The notes: generated by a model from the letters alone, not told the origin. Counted from the first letter of the stretch, positions 23,783-34,326 are shown. The stretch is 64,000 nucleotides of DNA from Ga0077560 sp046330435 (GCA_046330435.1 JAXLST010000011.1:142745-206744), one strand, 5' to 3'. A program made the numbers and translations.

Positions 23783-25461
23783 TGGGCCCGGCCGGCAGAC
23801 GACTCCTGCGCGAGGTGCCCGCCGCACGGCGGCACCTGGCGGTGAGCACGGCCGCCGGCCTCCTGGCGGCGGCGTGCATCGTGGCGCAGGCGCTGCTCAC
23901 GGCGCACGTCGTCGCCGCGAGCGTCACCGGCGGGGCCGTCCTGGGGGACCTCACGGGTCCCCTGGCCGCGCTCGCGGCGGTGACGCTCGCACGCGCGCTG
24001 CTGGCGGGGGTGTCGGAGTTCTCCGGCGGCCTCGCCGCCTCACGCGCCGCGGGCGACCTGCGGCGGCGCGTGACGGGAGCGCTGCTGCGCTCCCGCCCGG
24101 TGGCCCTCCACGGCGCCCGGCAGGGCGACGTGGTGGCCGCCGCGACCTCCGGCGTCGACGCGCTGGAACCGTTCTTCTCGCGCTACCTCCCGCAGGTGGT
24201 GCTCGCCGTGGCGGTGCCGGCGGCCATCCTGCTGACGGTGGTCCCGGTGGACGCCACCTCCGCCGTGGTGATGGCGGTCACCGTGCCGCTCATCCCGGTC
24301 TTCATGATCCTCATCGGGAAGACCGCCGAGGCCCGCACCCGGGCCCGGTGGCGGTCGCTCGCCCGGCTGTCGGCGCACTTCCTCGACGTTGTCCGCGGCC
24401 TGGAGACCCTGCGCGCGCACAACCGCGCGGCGGCCCAGGAGGCCTCGGTGCGGGCCGTCGGCGAACGGCACCGGGCGGAGACGATGGGGACGCTGCGCAT
24501 CGCGTTCCTGTCCGCGCTGGTGCTCGAACTGCTGGCCATGCTCGGCACCGCGCTGGTGGCCGTGACCATCGGGGTGCGGCTCGCCCAGGGCGGTATGGGG
24601 CTGGAGGCCGGGCTGGCCGTGCTCCTGCTCGCCCCGGAGCTGTACCTGCCCCTGCGGCAGCTGGGCCTGCAGTTCCACGCCGCCGCGGACGGGACCGCCG
24701 CCGCGGAGGCGCTGTTCGCGGTGGCCGACCTCGACCCGGCCGTCCCCGAGCCCGTGCACCCGGTGCCGGCGCCGTCCCCCGCGGACGGCCCCATCGCGCT
24801 GCGCGGCGTCGCGGTCACCTACCCCGGTTCGAACGCCCCGGCGCTCCGCGACCTGGACCTCCAGATCGCGCCCGGTGAGTTCGTCGCGCTCACGGGCCCC
24901 AGCGGCGCCGGCAAGAGCACCCTGGGGCTGCTGCTGGTGCGCCTCGTCGCCCCCACCGAGGGCACGCTCACGGTGGCCGGCGTCGACCTGGCGTGCACGG
25001 ACCCCGCCGACTGGCGCCGGCACGTCGCATGGGTGCCGCAGCGGCCGCGGCTGCTGCCCGCGACCCTCGCCGACAACGTCCGCCTGGGCCGCCCGGACGC
25101 CTCCGACGACGCCGTCGCCGGCGCCCTGCGCGCGGCGGCCGCCGAACACCTGGTCCCGCTCATGCACGCGATGGTGGGCGAGGGCGGCCGCGGCCTGTCG
25201 GCGGGCGAGCGGCGGCGCGTCGGCATCGCCCGCGCCGTGCTCCGCGACGCCCCGCTGGTGGTGCTGGACGAGCCCACCGCGGAGCTCGACCCCGAGACCG
25301 CCGCCCGCGTCGCCGACGCCGTCGTGGCGCTGGCGGCGTCCCGCACGATCGTGCTCATCACCCATGCCCGCGGCCTCGCCGCCCGCGCGGACCGGGTCGT
25401 GGAGATCGTGGAGGGCCGCGCCGCCGACGGCGCGGGCCGGACCGCCGGGAGGACCCGATGA
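23782..25461 (+). CDS. cydD: Thiol reductant ABC exporter subunit CydD
   Basis: 559 residues: six helices (1-310), then an ATPase domain (Walker A GPSGAGKST, Q-loop WVPQRPRLL, signature LSAGERRRVG, Walker B VVLDEPTAELD, His in LITHARG). CydDC exports cysteine or glutathione-like thiols to the cell exterior and is needed for bd oxidase maturation. The domain order and GKTAEARTRARWRSLARLSAHFLDVVRGLETL are typical of CydD. The ATG at 23782 overlaps the cydB stop; the signature has LSAGE instead of LSGGQ, which is usual in this subunit. Heterodimer with the next gene. Confidence 0.92.
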   Translation: MGPAGRRLLREVPAARRHLAVSTAAGLLAAACIVAQALLTAHVVAASVTGGAVLGDLTGPLAALAAVTLARALLAGVSEFSGGLAASRAAGDLRRRVTGALLRSRPVALHGARQGDVVAAATSGVDALEPFFSRYLPQVVLAVAVPAAILLTVVPVDATSAVVMAVTVPLIPVFMILIGKTAEARTRARWRSLARLSAHFLDVVRGLETLRAHNRAAAQEASVRAVGERHRAETMGTLRIAFLSALVLELLAMLGTALVAVTIGVRLAQGGMGLEAGLAVLLLAPELYLPLRQLGLQFHAAADGTAAAEALFAVADLDPAVPEPVHPVPAPSPADGPIALRGVAVTYPGSNAPALRDLDLQIAPGEFVALTGPSGAGKSTLGLLLVRLVAPTEGTLTVAGVDLACTDPADWRRHVAWVPQRPRLLPATLADNVRLGRPDASDDAVAGALRAAAAEHLVPLMHAMVGEGGRGLSAGERRRVGIARAVLRDAPLVVLDEPTAELDPETAARVADAVVALAASRTIVLITHARGLAARADRVVEIVEGRAADGAGRTAGRTR

Positions 25462-27185
25462 CCGTCCACTCACCCCTGCTGCGCGCCGCCGCCCTGGGCC
25501 GGCCAGTGCGGGGGCGCCTGGTCGGCGGCGCCGTGCTGTCGGCCGTCGCGCTGGGCGCCGCCGTGGCCCTCATGGCCACCTCCGGCTACCTCATCAGCCG
25601 GGCGTCGCAGCGCCCCGAGATCCTCACGCTCACCGTCGCCATCGTGGGCGTGCGCTTCTTCGCCCTGCTGCGGGCCGTCGCGCGGTACGCCGAACGGCTG
25701 GTCACCCATGACGCCGCGCTGCGGGTGCTGGTGGAGGCCCGCGTGGCGTTCCTGCGCCGTATCCTGCGCATGCCCGCCGGCGCCCTGCCGCGCGACGGGG
25801 ACGTGCTGAGCCGGGCCGTCGCCGACGTCGACCGGCTCCAGCACCTGTTCATCCGCGCCCTGGCACCGCCGGTGGTCGCGGCGGCCGTCATCGCCGGCAC
25901 CGCGGGGGCCGCGTGGCTCATGCTCCCGGCCGGCGGCGCGGTGGTCCTCAGCTTGCTCGCCGCCACCGCCGTGCTGGTCCCCATGCTCTCGGTCGCCGTC
26001 ACGCGCCGGGCGCAGCGCCGCCAGGCGGCGGCCCGCGGGCTGCTGGCCACGGAGGTGACCGAAGCGGTCGCCGCCGCACCGGAGCTCGTGGCGTGGGGCC
26101 GCGGCGACGACCAGGCCGCGCGCGTGGCCGCCGCGGACGGCGCCCTGCAGCGCCTGGTCGTCCGCGACGCCCTCGGCGCCGCCCTGGCCGCGTCGGTTGG
26201 CACCGCCGCCGCCGGCATGACCGTCGTCGCGCTGCTGCTCGTGGGGGTCCCCGCCGTCGCGGACGGGTCGCTCGCGCCCGTGCTGCTGGCCTCCCTCGCA
26301 CTCATGGGGCTCGCCGCCTTCGAGGCCGTCAACGCCCTGCCCGCCGCGGCGCAGGGCATGGCGGGCACGGCGGCGGCGGCCGCGCGCCTGCAGGACCTGG
26401 GCTCGTCCCCCGCGCCGGCGGCTGGGACGCTCGCCTCGCCCCGCGGGCCCATCTCGGTCGCGCTGGACGGCGCCGTCGCCGCCCCCGCCCCGGGCGCACC
26501 GCCGGCCGTCCGCGGCGCCACCCTGCGCATCGGCCCGGGGGAGCGCGTCGCCCTGGTGGGTCCCTCCGGCTGCGGCAAGTCGACCCTCGCGCGGATGCTC
26601 GCCGGCCTGGTGCCGGTCGCCGCGGGCACCGCCACCGTCGACGGGCGGCCTCTGGGCGACCTCGACCCCGTGGCACTGCGCGACCGGGTGCGCCTGTGCG
26701 ACCAGGACGCCCACCTGTTCGCCACCTCCATCGCCGAGAACGTGCGCATCGGGCGGCCGGACGCCGGCGACGGCGAGATCCGCGAGGTCCTGGGCCGCCT
26801 GGGCCTCGGGCCGTGGGTGGACGCCCTCCCGGAGGGGCCGGGCACCGACGTCGGGGACGACGGGTCGCGGGTGTCGGGCGGCCAGCGGCAGCGCATCGCC
26901 GTCGCGCGCGGGCTCATCGCGCGGCCCGACCTGCTGGTGGTCGACGAACCCACCAGCCACCTGGACGACGCGGCCGCCGCCCGCTTCGTCGACGACCTGC
27001 TGGGCGCCGGGGACGGCACCGCCGTGCTCATGACCACCCACCGGCTCGCCGGCCTGGAGCGGTTCGACCGGGTGCTGGTGATGCGCGACGGCGTGATCGC
27101 CGAAGACGGGCCGCCGGCACACCTCGAGCGGGCCGGCGGCGCCTACGCCGCGATGCTCGCCGCCGCCCGGGAGGTCGACGGCTGA
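25458..27185 (+). CDS. cydC: Thiol reductant ABC exporter subunit CydC
   Basis: 575 residues, six membrane helices and ATPase domain. CydC features: ATSGYLISRASQRPEILTL near the start and RYAERLVTHDAALRVLVEARV. The ATPase has Walker A GPSGCGKST, signature VSGGQRQR, Walker B LLVVDEPTSHLD and MTTHRLAG. The ATG (25458) overlaps the cydD stop as ATGA and closes the cydABDC operon. Partner of CydD in exporting thiols. The gene is convergent with the DUF3237 gene only four bases away. Confidence 0.92.
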   Translation: MTVHSPLLRAAALGRPVRGRLVGGAVLSAVALGAAVALMATSGYLISRASQRPEILTLTVAIVGVRFFALLRAVARYAERLVTHDAALRVLVEARVAFLRRILRMPAGALPRDGDVLSRAVADVDRLQHLFIRALAPPVVAAAVIAGTAGAAWLMLPAGGAVVLSLLAATAVLVPMLSVAVTRRAQRRQAAARGLLATEVTEAVAAAPELVAWGRGDDQAARVAAADGALQRLVVRDALGAALAASVGTAAAGMTVVALLLVGVPAVADGSLAPVLLASLALMGLAAFEAVNALPAAAQGMAGTAAAAARLQDLGSSPAPAAGTLASPRGPISVALDGAVAAPAPGAPPAVRGATLRIGPGERVALVGPSGCGKSTLARMLAGLVPVAAGTATVDGRPLGDLDPVALRDRVRLCDQDAHLFATSIAENVRIGRPDAGDGEIREVLGRLGLGPWVDALPEGPGTDVGDDGSRVSGGQRQRIAVARGLIARPDLLVVDEPTSHLDDAAAARFVDDLLGAGDGTAVLMTTHRLAGLERFDRVLVMRDGVIAEDGPPAHLERAGGAYAAMLAAAREVDG

Positions 27186-27188
27186 CCG

Positions 27189-27653
27189 CTACTCCGCGAT
27201 GGGCTCCCAGATCAGCTGGCCCACGTCGATCACGAAGTCCACGGCGTGGCCGTGCACCTGGCGGGGCCCGCCGCCGCTGCGCGGCCGGATCTCGCCCGTG
27301 CCCACGATGATCGTGTCGTTGAGCCAGGAGTAGCGCTCGTCGGGGCTGGTGTGGGTGCCACTCACCACGATCTGGCGGCGCTCCACCGGGTACGGCCGGG
27401 CGTACCCGCGCAGGTCGAACAGGATGTGGGCGCCGTCGTCGGTCTCGATGGCGCCCTGGAAGTTCGGCAGGGCATTGCCGTCCACGCGGGCCACCGGGTG
27501 GTTGGCGCCGCGAAGGCGGCCGGCGATGCGGCCCTCCGCCCGGCCCTCGGCGATGAAGTAGTAGTGGCCCTCCGACCCGTGCTCACCCGAGATCACGCCG
27601 CCCCAGCTCTCCGGGTAGCGGAAGGTCATGCGGTAGAGGTGCTCGACACGCAT
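27189..27653 (-). CDS. DUF3237 family protein
   Basis: 154 residues of a beta-barrel-type family often annotated DUF3237. It has the usual core: LYRMTFRYPESWGGVI, GRIAGRLRGANHPVARVDG, GAHILFDLRGYARPY, and SWLNDTIIVGTGEIR near the end. ATG 27653 has GGAGG at good spacing; an upstream in-frame ATG (27686) would add eleven unlikely residues. The biochemical role of the family is unknown; links with carboxylic-acid catabolism genes are known in some bacteria. It lies 79 bases downstream of the ATP-grasp gene on the same strand and may belong to that operon. Confidence 0.75.
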   Translation of the reverse strand: MRVEHLYRMTFRYPESWGGVISGEHGSEGHYYFIAEGRAEGRIAGRLRGANHPVARVDGNALPNFQGAIETDDGAHILFDLRGYARPYPVERRQIVVSGTHTSPDERYSWLNDTIIVGTGEIRPRSGGGPRQVHGHAVDFVIDVGQLIWEPIAE

Positions 27654-27732
27654 CGGTGCCTCCGGCGTCGTGCGGGACTCGTCCACCCAATGATGTCACG
27701 CAATTCATGCCTTGCGCGACGTCAATCGGTGG

Positions 27733-28824
27733 TCAGCGCACCGCCTGCGGCTCCGGCCGCGACCGCTCGTCCGCGGCGCGGCGCAGCCGCCCCAGCAGGG
27801 TCACCAGCGCGCCGTCCGGGTCGGCGGACGCCCGCCAGCCGCCGTTGCCCTCCACGATCACCGGCCCCTGGTCGGTGGGGGCGATGTCCCACCCCGGGCA
27901 CGGGAGCTTGGGGAACGCCGCGGCGGCGCGCAGCGCGAGCGCGACGCAGTCGTCCCAGTCGGGGACCCGCATCCCGGTGAGGCGCCGCCCCGTGTCGGGG
28001 TGCTCGTGCACCCGCACCAGGCCGTGCCCGTCGGGCGACATCCGGAACGGCGCCGCCAGGGTGCCGTCGGCCTCCACCCGGGCGATGAGGTTGCCCGTCA
28101 CGCCGCCGCCCGCGACGCGGAAGTTGTCGACCGCCGCCCCGCCGGTGACGATGCGCAGCACCGCGTACAGCACCTCCGGGGCGCCGGTGCGCGGCAGCAG
28201 CGTGATGATGCGCAGCGTGTGCAGGCCCTCCTGCCCGGTGGCCTCGCGCAGCGCCGGGTGCGGCCGCAGGCGGGGCTGCACCACGAAGGCCTCGGCGTCC
28301 GAGAGCATCGCCGCCGCCAGGTCCTGCCAGCGCATGCGCACGCCGGCGTGGTCGGCGACGCCGTCACCGTCGCGGTGCAGCACGCGCACGCCGCGCGCGC
28401 TCATCCCGGTGAGCGGCTTCACCACGAACTCGGCGGGCGCCGACGCGCGCAGGCGCGCCGACCAGTCGGCGAGCGTGTCCTGGTCGGTACCGGACCTGCG
28501 GAGGGTCGCCAGCACCGGGGGCGTCGCCAGCCCGTGCTCGGCGGCGATCGTCGCGAAGCGGCGCTTGTCCGCCATCCGCTCGATCTCCTCCTGGGGGTTG
28601 ATCGCGTCCTGGGCGGCCTCGAGGTCCACGCGCTTCACGGCCCACGCCTCGCGGGCCGGCCCCTCACGGGGGTCCAGCAGCCCCAGCAGCACCAGGTCGT
28701 TCATCTCCCACCCGTCGCGGACCATCCGGACGAGCCGGAGCGCGACCCGGTGGAACGGGGCGCGGTGGGCCCGCGACGCGGCCCGCACCAGACGTGCGGT
28801 GCGGACCGCGCGCGCGAACGGCAT
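27733..28824 (-). CDS. ATP-grasp ligase, sugar-transfer-associated / RimK-like
   Basis: 363 residues. After a short N-terminal helix, an ATP-grasp fold is seen: NPQEEIERMADKRRFATIAAEHGL, APAEFVVKPLTGMSARGVRVL, AEAFVVQPRLRPHPAL, LHTLRIITLL, VTGNLIARVEADG, GWDIAPTDQGPVIVEGNGGW (metal-binding Glu and Asn). This fits the ATP-grasp group associated with polysaccharide biosynthesis (alpha-L-glutamate ligase-like), which forms an amide through an acyl phosphate. ATG 28824 lies eight bases after the dehydrogenase stop, so it is operonic with it and with the RraA-like and second ATP-grasp genes. Substrates unknown. Confidence 0.75.
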   Translation of the reverse strand: MPFARAVRTARLVRAASRAHRAPFHRVALRLVRMVRDGWEMNDLVLLGLLDPREGPAREAWAVKRVDLEAAQDAINPQEEIERMADKRRFATIAAEHGLATPPVLATLRRSGTDQDTLADWSARLRASAPAEFVVKPLTGMSARGVRVLHRDGDGVADHAGVRMRWQDLAAAMLSDAEAFVVQPRLRPHPALREATGQEGLHTLRIITLLPRTGAPEVLYAVLRIVTGGAAVDNFRVAGGGVTGNLIARVEADGTLAAPFRMSPDGHGLVRVHEHPDTGRRLTGMRVPDWDDCVALALRAAAAFPKLPCPGWDIAPTDQGPVIVEGNGGWRASADPDGALVTLLGRLRRAADERSRPEPQAVR

Positions 28825-28832
28825 CCGGCCCG

Positions 28833-29936
28833 TCAGCCCGCGGTGACGGCGGAGGACAGGTGCTCGATGACCGCGTCGGCGACGCCGGACGTGGTGCCGG
28901 CCGCCGGGTCCTCGCGGTCCTCGCGCAGGTCGTACGTGGTCGCACGGCCCTGCCGGACGACCTCGGCGATGGCGGCCTCCAAGCGATCCGCGGCGGACCA
29001 CTCGTCGAGGTGCCGCAGCATCATCACGCCCGAGAGCATGGTGGCCATCGGGTTGGCGCGGTTCATGCCGGCCATGTACGGCGCGCTGCCGTGGCCGGGC
29101 TCGAACAGCACCGCGTGGGTGCCGTAGTTGCCGCCCGGCATCATGCCGGGGCCGCCGATGAAGCCGGCCGCGAGGTCGCTGATGATGTCGCCGTACTGCA
29201 TCGGCATCACCATGACATCGAACCGCTCCGGGTGCTGCACCATGTGCATCGCCAGCGCGTCGACCGCGGTCTCCTCGAACTCCACGCCGGGGTGCTTCTC
29301 GGCGACCTCGCGGCAGGCCGACAGGAACACGCCGTCGGTGGCCTTCATGACGTTGGCCTTGTGGACGGCGGTGACCTTGCGGCGGTTGTTCCGCTCGGCG
29401 TACTGGAACGCGTACTCGGCGAGGCGCAGGCTGGCCTCCTCCGAGATCGCCCGGATCGTGATGGCGGCGCCGTCGGCGATGCGGGCCTTCGGCAGCACCT
29501 CGCGGACCTTGGCGATGATCGCCTCGGCCTCGGGGGTGCCGGCCATGGCCTCCACGCCCGCGTAGAGGTCCTCGGTGACGTCGCGGATCACCACGACGTC
29601 CACGTCCTCGAAGCGGGAGTGCACGCCCGGGAAGGTGCGGCAGGGACGCACGTTGGCGTACATGCCGGAGGCGACGCGCAGCGCGACGTTCACGCTGCGG
29701 AAGCCCGTGACCTTCGGGGTGGAGATGGGGCCCTTGAGGGCCACGCCGTTCGCCCGCACGGACTCCGCGACGGAGTCCGGCAGCGGGGTGCCGTACAGCT
29801 CGAGGGCGGGCTCGCCCACCTGCTGCACGTCCCAGTCGAACGCGACGCCGGTGGCCTCCAGCACCCGGCGGGTGGCCTCCACCAGCTCCGGCCCGATGCC
29901 GTCGCCGGGGATGAGGGTGACGCGGTGGGCGCTCAC
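28833..29936 (-). CDS. Isocitrate/isopropylmalate-family dehydrogenase, isocitrate type
   Basis: 367 residues of the beta-decarboxylating dehydrogenase family: LIPGDGIGPELV, PISTPKVTGFRSVNVALRV with the S-x-N-x-x-LR pattern that binds isocitrate, NVRPCRTFPGV, DVVVIRDVTEDLYAG, VTAVHKANVMKATDGVF, MQYGDIISDLAAGFIG and EPGHGSAPYMAGMN. It oxidises isocitrate (or a close 3-substituted malate) with NAD to 2-oxoglutarate and CO2. Isopropylmalate dehydrogenase usually has ExxLLxLR at the specificity site, so leuB is disfavoured. It starts with GTG 29936, overlapping the RraA-like stop. The ATP-grasp neighbours suggest a biosynthetic use beyond the citrate cycle. Confidence 0.82.
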   Translation of the reverse strand: MSAHRVTLIPGDGIGPELVEATRRVLEATGVAFDWDVQQVGEPALELYGTPLPDSVAESVRANGVALKGPISTPKVTGFRSVNVALRVASGMYANVRPCRTFPGVHSRFEDVDVVVIRDVTEDLYAGVEAMAGTPEAEAIIAKVREVLPKARIADGAAITIRAISEEASLRLAEYAFQYAERNNRRKVTAVHKANVMKATDGVFLSACREVAEKHPGVEFEETAVDALAMHMVQHPERFDVMVMPMQYGDIISDLAAGFIGGPGMMPGGNYGTHAVLFEPGHGSAPYMAGMNRANPMATMLSGVMMLRHLDEWSAADRLEAAIAEVVRQGRATTYDLREDREDPAAGTTSGVADAVIEHLSSAVTAG

Positions 29937-30598
29937 TTGGCCTCCCCGTTGGCCATCACGTGCTTCGGGTCCTCGTCCTTCATGCGCTCCATGGAGGCGC
30001 GGTCCTTCGCCTCGCGGGCGGCGGCGTCGGCGAGGATCTCCTCGATGTCGCCCGCCGGGATGATCACCGCGCCGGCGCTGTCGGCGTACACGTAGTCACC
30101 GGGGATGACGCCCACGCCGGAGATCTCCACCGGCACGTTCGCCTCCAGCGGCATGATGAGGTTGCCGCCCTGCCGCACGGTCTCGCCCTTGCAGTAGGTC
30201 ACGAAGCCGTAGCCGGCCAGGTCGTCGAAGTCGCGGAAGCGGCCGTCGGTGAGCACGCCGGCCAGGCCGTTGTGGCGCAGGCGGGTGAGCTTGCGGCCGC
30301 CGCCCATCGCGGCGTCGGTGTGGCCGCCGGAGGACATCACCAGGACGGTGCCGTCACCGCCCACCTCGTCGATGGCCTTGTAGAAGTTCGCGGCGAAGTC
30401 GTTCGCGACGGGGTCCTGGAGGTCCTTGCGGACCGGGAAGTACCGGATGGTCACGGCCCGGCCGAACAGCACGGCGCCGGGGGTGGGGCTCACCAGGTCG
30501 AGGATGTGCGCGGGGTGCGAGTAGCGCGCCGCCAGCGCGTCGACGATGGACGAGCACGTGACGTCGAGCGCCATCGCCCGGATCTCGGTGTCGGTCAT
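29933..30598 (-). CDS. RraA-like / HMG-type aldolase family protein
   Basis: 221 residues. Family marks: TPGAVLFGRAVTIRYFP, GDGTVLVMSSGGHTDAAMGGG, HNGLAGVLTDGRFRDFDDL (the Arg-Asp pair DGRFRD used by HMG aldolases), and GDYVYADSAGAVIIP. Relatives are either RNase E inhibitors (RraA) or 4-hydroxy-4-methyl-2-oxoglutarate aldolases that cleave oxo-acids into pyruvate. The charged C-terminal tail (ERMKDEDPKHVM) is longer than usual. ATG 30598 has GGGAGGT. Overlap with the dehydrogenase gene (GTGA) and 17 bases to the ATP-grasp gene make an operon, favouring an aldolase or decarboxylase role. Confidence 0.8.
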   Translation of the reverse strand: MTDTEIRAMALDVTCSSIVDALAARYSHPAHILDLVSPTPGAVLFGRAVTIRYFPVRKDLQDPVANDFAANFYKAIDEVGGDGTVLVMSSGGHTDAAMGGGRKLTRLRHNGLAGVLTDGRFRDFDDLAGYGFVTYCKGETVRQGGNLIMPLEANVPVEISGVGVIPGDYVYADSAGAVIIPAGDIEEILADAAAREAKDRASMERMKDEDPKHVMANGEAK

Positions 30599-30615
30599 GG
30601 GACCTCCCTGTCGGG

Positions 30616-31881
30616 TCACTTCGCGCCGGCGGCGGACGCCGGCGTCGGAGCGGGGTTGGAATCGGAGCCCGTGGCGAGGGGTTGACGGGCGGGTGCGGGT
30701 CCGCCGTCGGCCGGCGCGGCCGTGGCGGGGGTGCGGCGGGTGCGCGCCCCGGCGCGCACGCGGCGCAGGACGCGCTGGGCGAGCGAGCTCACCCAGAACG
30801 GGTTGACCGGCGACGGGTCGAGCAGGCCGTGGGGGTTCACCGCGACCTTCGCGATGTTCACCAGGATCCGCTTGGCGGTCGCGCCGTCGCGTCCCTTGAC
30901 CGCCGATGCGAGGGCCTCGAGCTCGAGGTCCAGGCGCATCTGGACGGCGCCGGGGATCGGCGTGCCGTCGAACGGCCGGCCGGGCAGGCCCATGACGGCC
31001 TCCACGGCGCGGCGCGGGAAGTCGAAGCCCGCGTTCACCGACGCCACCATGGTCGCGCCGAGGCGCAGGTTGGCGTCGTGCGGGTAGAAGCGGCCGTCCT
31101 GCTCCAGGAACGAGATCCCGGACGGGCCGCGGTAGTCGACGTGGTCGAGCAGCTTCTTCGCTGACGCCGCGAGGGCGGCGTGGTCCGCGGAGGGACGCTT
31201 GAGCGTCGCGAGGCCGCAGCCGCGCGGCCACTCGAGGTCCACCCGGTGCACGACGTACTCGAAGACGCCGTCGCCGCGCACGCTCTGGACGATCCAGCGC
31301 TGCCCGTCGATGCGCTCCTGCACGACCGCGCCGTAGCCGGAGCGGGCGAGGTGCTTCACGAGCGCGTCGCGCTCCTCCTCGGTGTCCACCATGCGGGGCG
31401 CGTCGATCTCCGAGCCGGAGGTGCGGGGCTTGACCACCGACGGCAGGGGCGGCCACTCGGGGCTGTGCCCCTCGTCGTCGACCTCCACGGTCATGGGCGA
31501 GTCCAGGCCCAGCTCGCGGGCGGTGTCCGAGAGCCGCCGCTTGTCGCACAGCAGCGCGTACTGCTCTTCGGTGGGCCCCACGAACACGGCCCGGCCGAGC
31601 GCGCCGCGGTTGCGGGAGAGCAGGCGGACGATGTCCTCGTCCACCGGGACCACCGCGTCGACGTCATGCCGCCGGCACGTCTCCGACACCCACGCGACGA
31701 ACGCGTCGGGCGTCTCCACGGGCGAGGGGTAGCGCAGCGGGCGCGGGCAGGTGAACGACCGGCCGCCGGCCCGGCCGCGGGGGTAGGCCCCCACGACCTC
31801 GAAGCCCGCACGCTTGAGCTGGCGGGCCACCCGGGCCCCATTGGGGTATCCGGTCCAAAGCACGAGAACTGTCGGTGCCAC
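30616..31881 (-). CDS. ATP-grasp domain protein (carbamoyl-phosphate-synthase-like ligase)
   Basis: 421 residues. N-terminal Rossmann-like part VLVLWTGYPNGARVARQLKRAGFEVVG and a PVDEDIVRLL motif; then an ATP-grasp fold LCDKRRLSDTARELGLDSP, PLPSVVKPRTSGSEI, GAVVQERIDGQRWIVQS, and SGISFLEQDGRFYPHDANLRLGATM. These are typical of carboxylate-amine ligases in small biosynthetic operons. The end (residues about 385-421) is Ala/Pro-rich and low complexity. GTG 31881 is preceded by GGGAGAGG. First gene of the minus-strand operon with RraA-like, dehydrogenase and a second ATP-grasp protein. Possible product: an amide- or peptide-linked small molecule; not proven. Confidence 0.78.
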   Translation of the reverse strand: MAPTVLVLWTGYPNGARVARQLKRAGFEVVGAYPRGRAGGRSFTCPRPLRYPSPVETPDAFVAWVSETCRRHDVDAVVPVDEDIVRLLSRNRGALGRAVFVGPTEEQYALLCDKRRLSDTARELGLDSPMTVEVDDEGHSPEWPPLPSVVKPRTSGSEIDAPRMVDTEEERDALVKHLARSGYGAVVQERIDGQRWIVQSVRGDGVFEYVVHRVDLEWPRGCGLATLKRPSADHAALAASAKKLLDHVDYRGPSGISFLEQDGRFYPHDANLRLGATMVASVNAGFDFPRRAVEAVMGLPGRPFDGTPIPGAVQMRLDLELEALASAVKGRDGATAKRILVNIAKVAVNPHGLLDPSPVNPFWVSSLAQRVLRRVRAGARTRRTPATAAPADGGPAPARQPLATGSDSNPAPTPASAAGAK

Positions 31882-32048
31882 ACCCTCTCCCTGGTTGTCG
31901 GCAGACCGATTGGGTACGCGTCCACTATCGGGGCTGGGACACCTTCACCGCGTCACCCATCGGGGGAGGACGAACCCATCCCGCGGTCCTGTTCGGCTAG
32001 GTCCGTCCCCACCGGTCGTACATGACCCGGGACAGTCGCACCCATTAC

Positions 32049-32095
32049 CGCGGGTATCCCGACCCGTCCGTTGGATCGGTTGCGGAATACCCGCG
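32049..32095 (-). promoter_or_regulatory. Imperfect inverted repeat upstream of the ATP-grasp operon
   Basis: CGCGGGTATCCC (32049-32060) and GGAATACCCGCG (32084-32095) are inverted with one mismatch and 23 bases between. The pair lies in the 270-base gap, 168 bases before the GTG of the ATP-grasp gene (31881), and could be an operator for that minus-strand operon. The rest of the gap (31882-32048) holds no gene I can support. Confidence 0.35.
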
Positions 32096-32100
32096 ACCCG

Positions 32101-32136
32101 GGGCTCAAGGGGCGCCGCGTGCGGCGCCCGGAGCCC
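32101..32136 (-). terminator. Hairpin after the small membrane protein gene
   Basis: GGGCTC (32101-32106) pairs with GAGCCC (32131-32136) and inside it GGGCGCCGC (32110-32118) pairs with GCGGCGCCC (32121-32129), a strong stem about 15-50 bases after the minus-strand stop at 32152. No T-run follows, so it may end transcription only weakly or stabilise the mRNA 3' end. Confidence 0.5.
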
Positions 32137-32151
32137 ACCGGGCCGGGGATG

Positions 32152-32586
32152 TCAGCGGGCGGTACCCACGCCCGCGTCGACGACCGGGGCGCCCGCCGGG
32201 CGCACGCCGTCCTGGGAGGCGCCTCCCCGGGCGGGCGCCGGGGAGCGCTTCATGAAGGCGGCGGCGGCCGCGCCGGCGGCCGCCAGCAGCGCGATCACCA
32301 GCAGGATCCTGCCGCCGCGCCTGCGGCGCTGGGAGCGTTCGACGGCGGCGCGCACCCGCCCGGCGGCGATGCCCATGCTGCGACGGAACTCGGCGTCGTC
32401 GCCCAGTCGCTGGACGATGCGGCGGGCCCGCTCGATGTCGACCTCCTCGAGCAGGTCGCCGGCGCGGGCGCGGTTCACGACGCCCCGTGCGGCCGGAGAG
32501 GTGGCGGCCTTCACGGCGGGGGCCACGAGCGCCGCGGACCTGCCGTCGGAGAGCCAGTGGACGAGTCGTGCGGTCTGGTCGTTCAT
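32152..32586 (-). CDS. Small membrane protein, hypothetical
   Basis: 144 residues from ATG 32586, preceded by AGGAGGAA. A helical cytosolic part (TSPAARGVVNRARAGDLLEEVDIERARRIV and a basic stretch RSQRRRRGGR) is followed by one membrane helix (ILLVIALLAAAGAAAAAFM) and a Pro/Ala/Gly-rich exterior tail. The stop precedes a strong hairpin. It is divergent from the acyl-CoA synthetase gene (132 bases). No family recognised; single-pass proteins of this sort often serve as scaffold or regulator, which cannot be shown. Confidence 0.6.
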   Translation of the reverse strand: MNDQTARLVHWLSDGRSAALVAPAVKAATSPAARGVVNRARAGDLLEEVDIERARRIVQRLGDDAEFRRSMGIAAGRVRAAVERSQRRRRGGRILLVIALLAAAGAAAAAFMKRSPAPARGGASQDGVRPAGAPVVDAGVGTAR

Positions 32587-32718
32587 GAGGGTTCCTCCTG
32601 GGACCGGTACCCGCCGTCGGTACCCCGCCGCCCGCACGCGGAAACGGGCACCGGGTGGTCCGGAGGGCCGCTCCTGTGGGAGGCTCGGGCCGGTTCCCAC
32701 CGCACGGAAGGCAGGCCC

Positions 32719-34326
<1,608 letters not shown>

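Noticed and set aside
28833..29936. 3-isopropylmalate dehydrogenase (leuB)
   Set aside because: The specificity site reads S-x-N-x-x-LR as in isocitrate enzymes and no leucine genes are adjacent.
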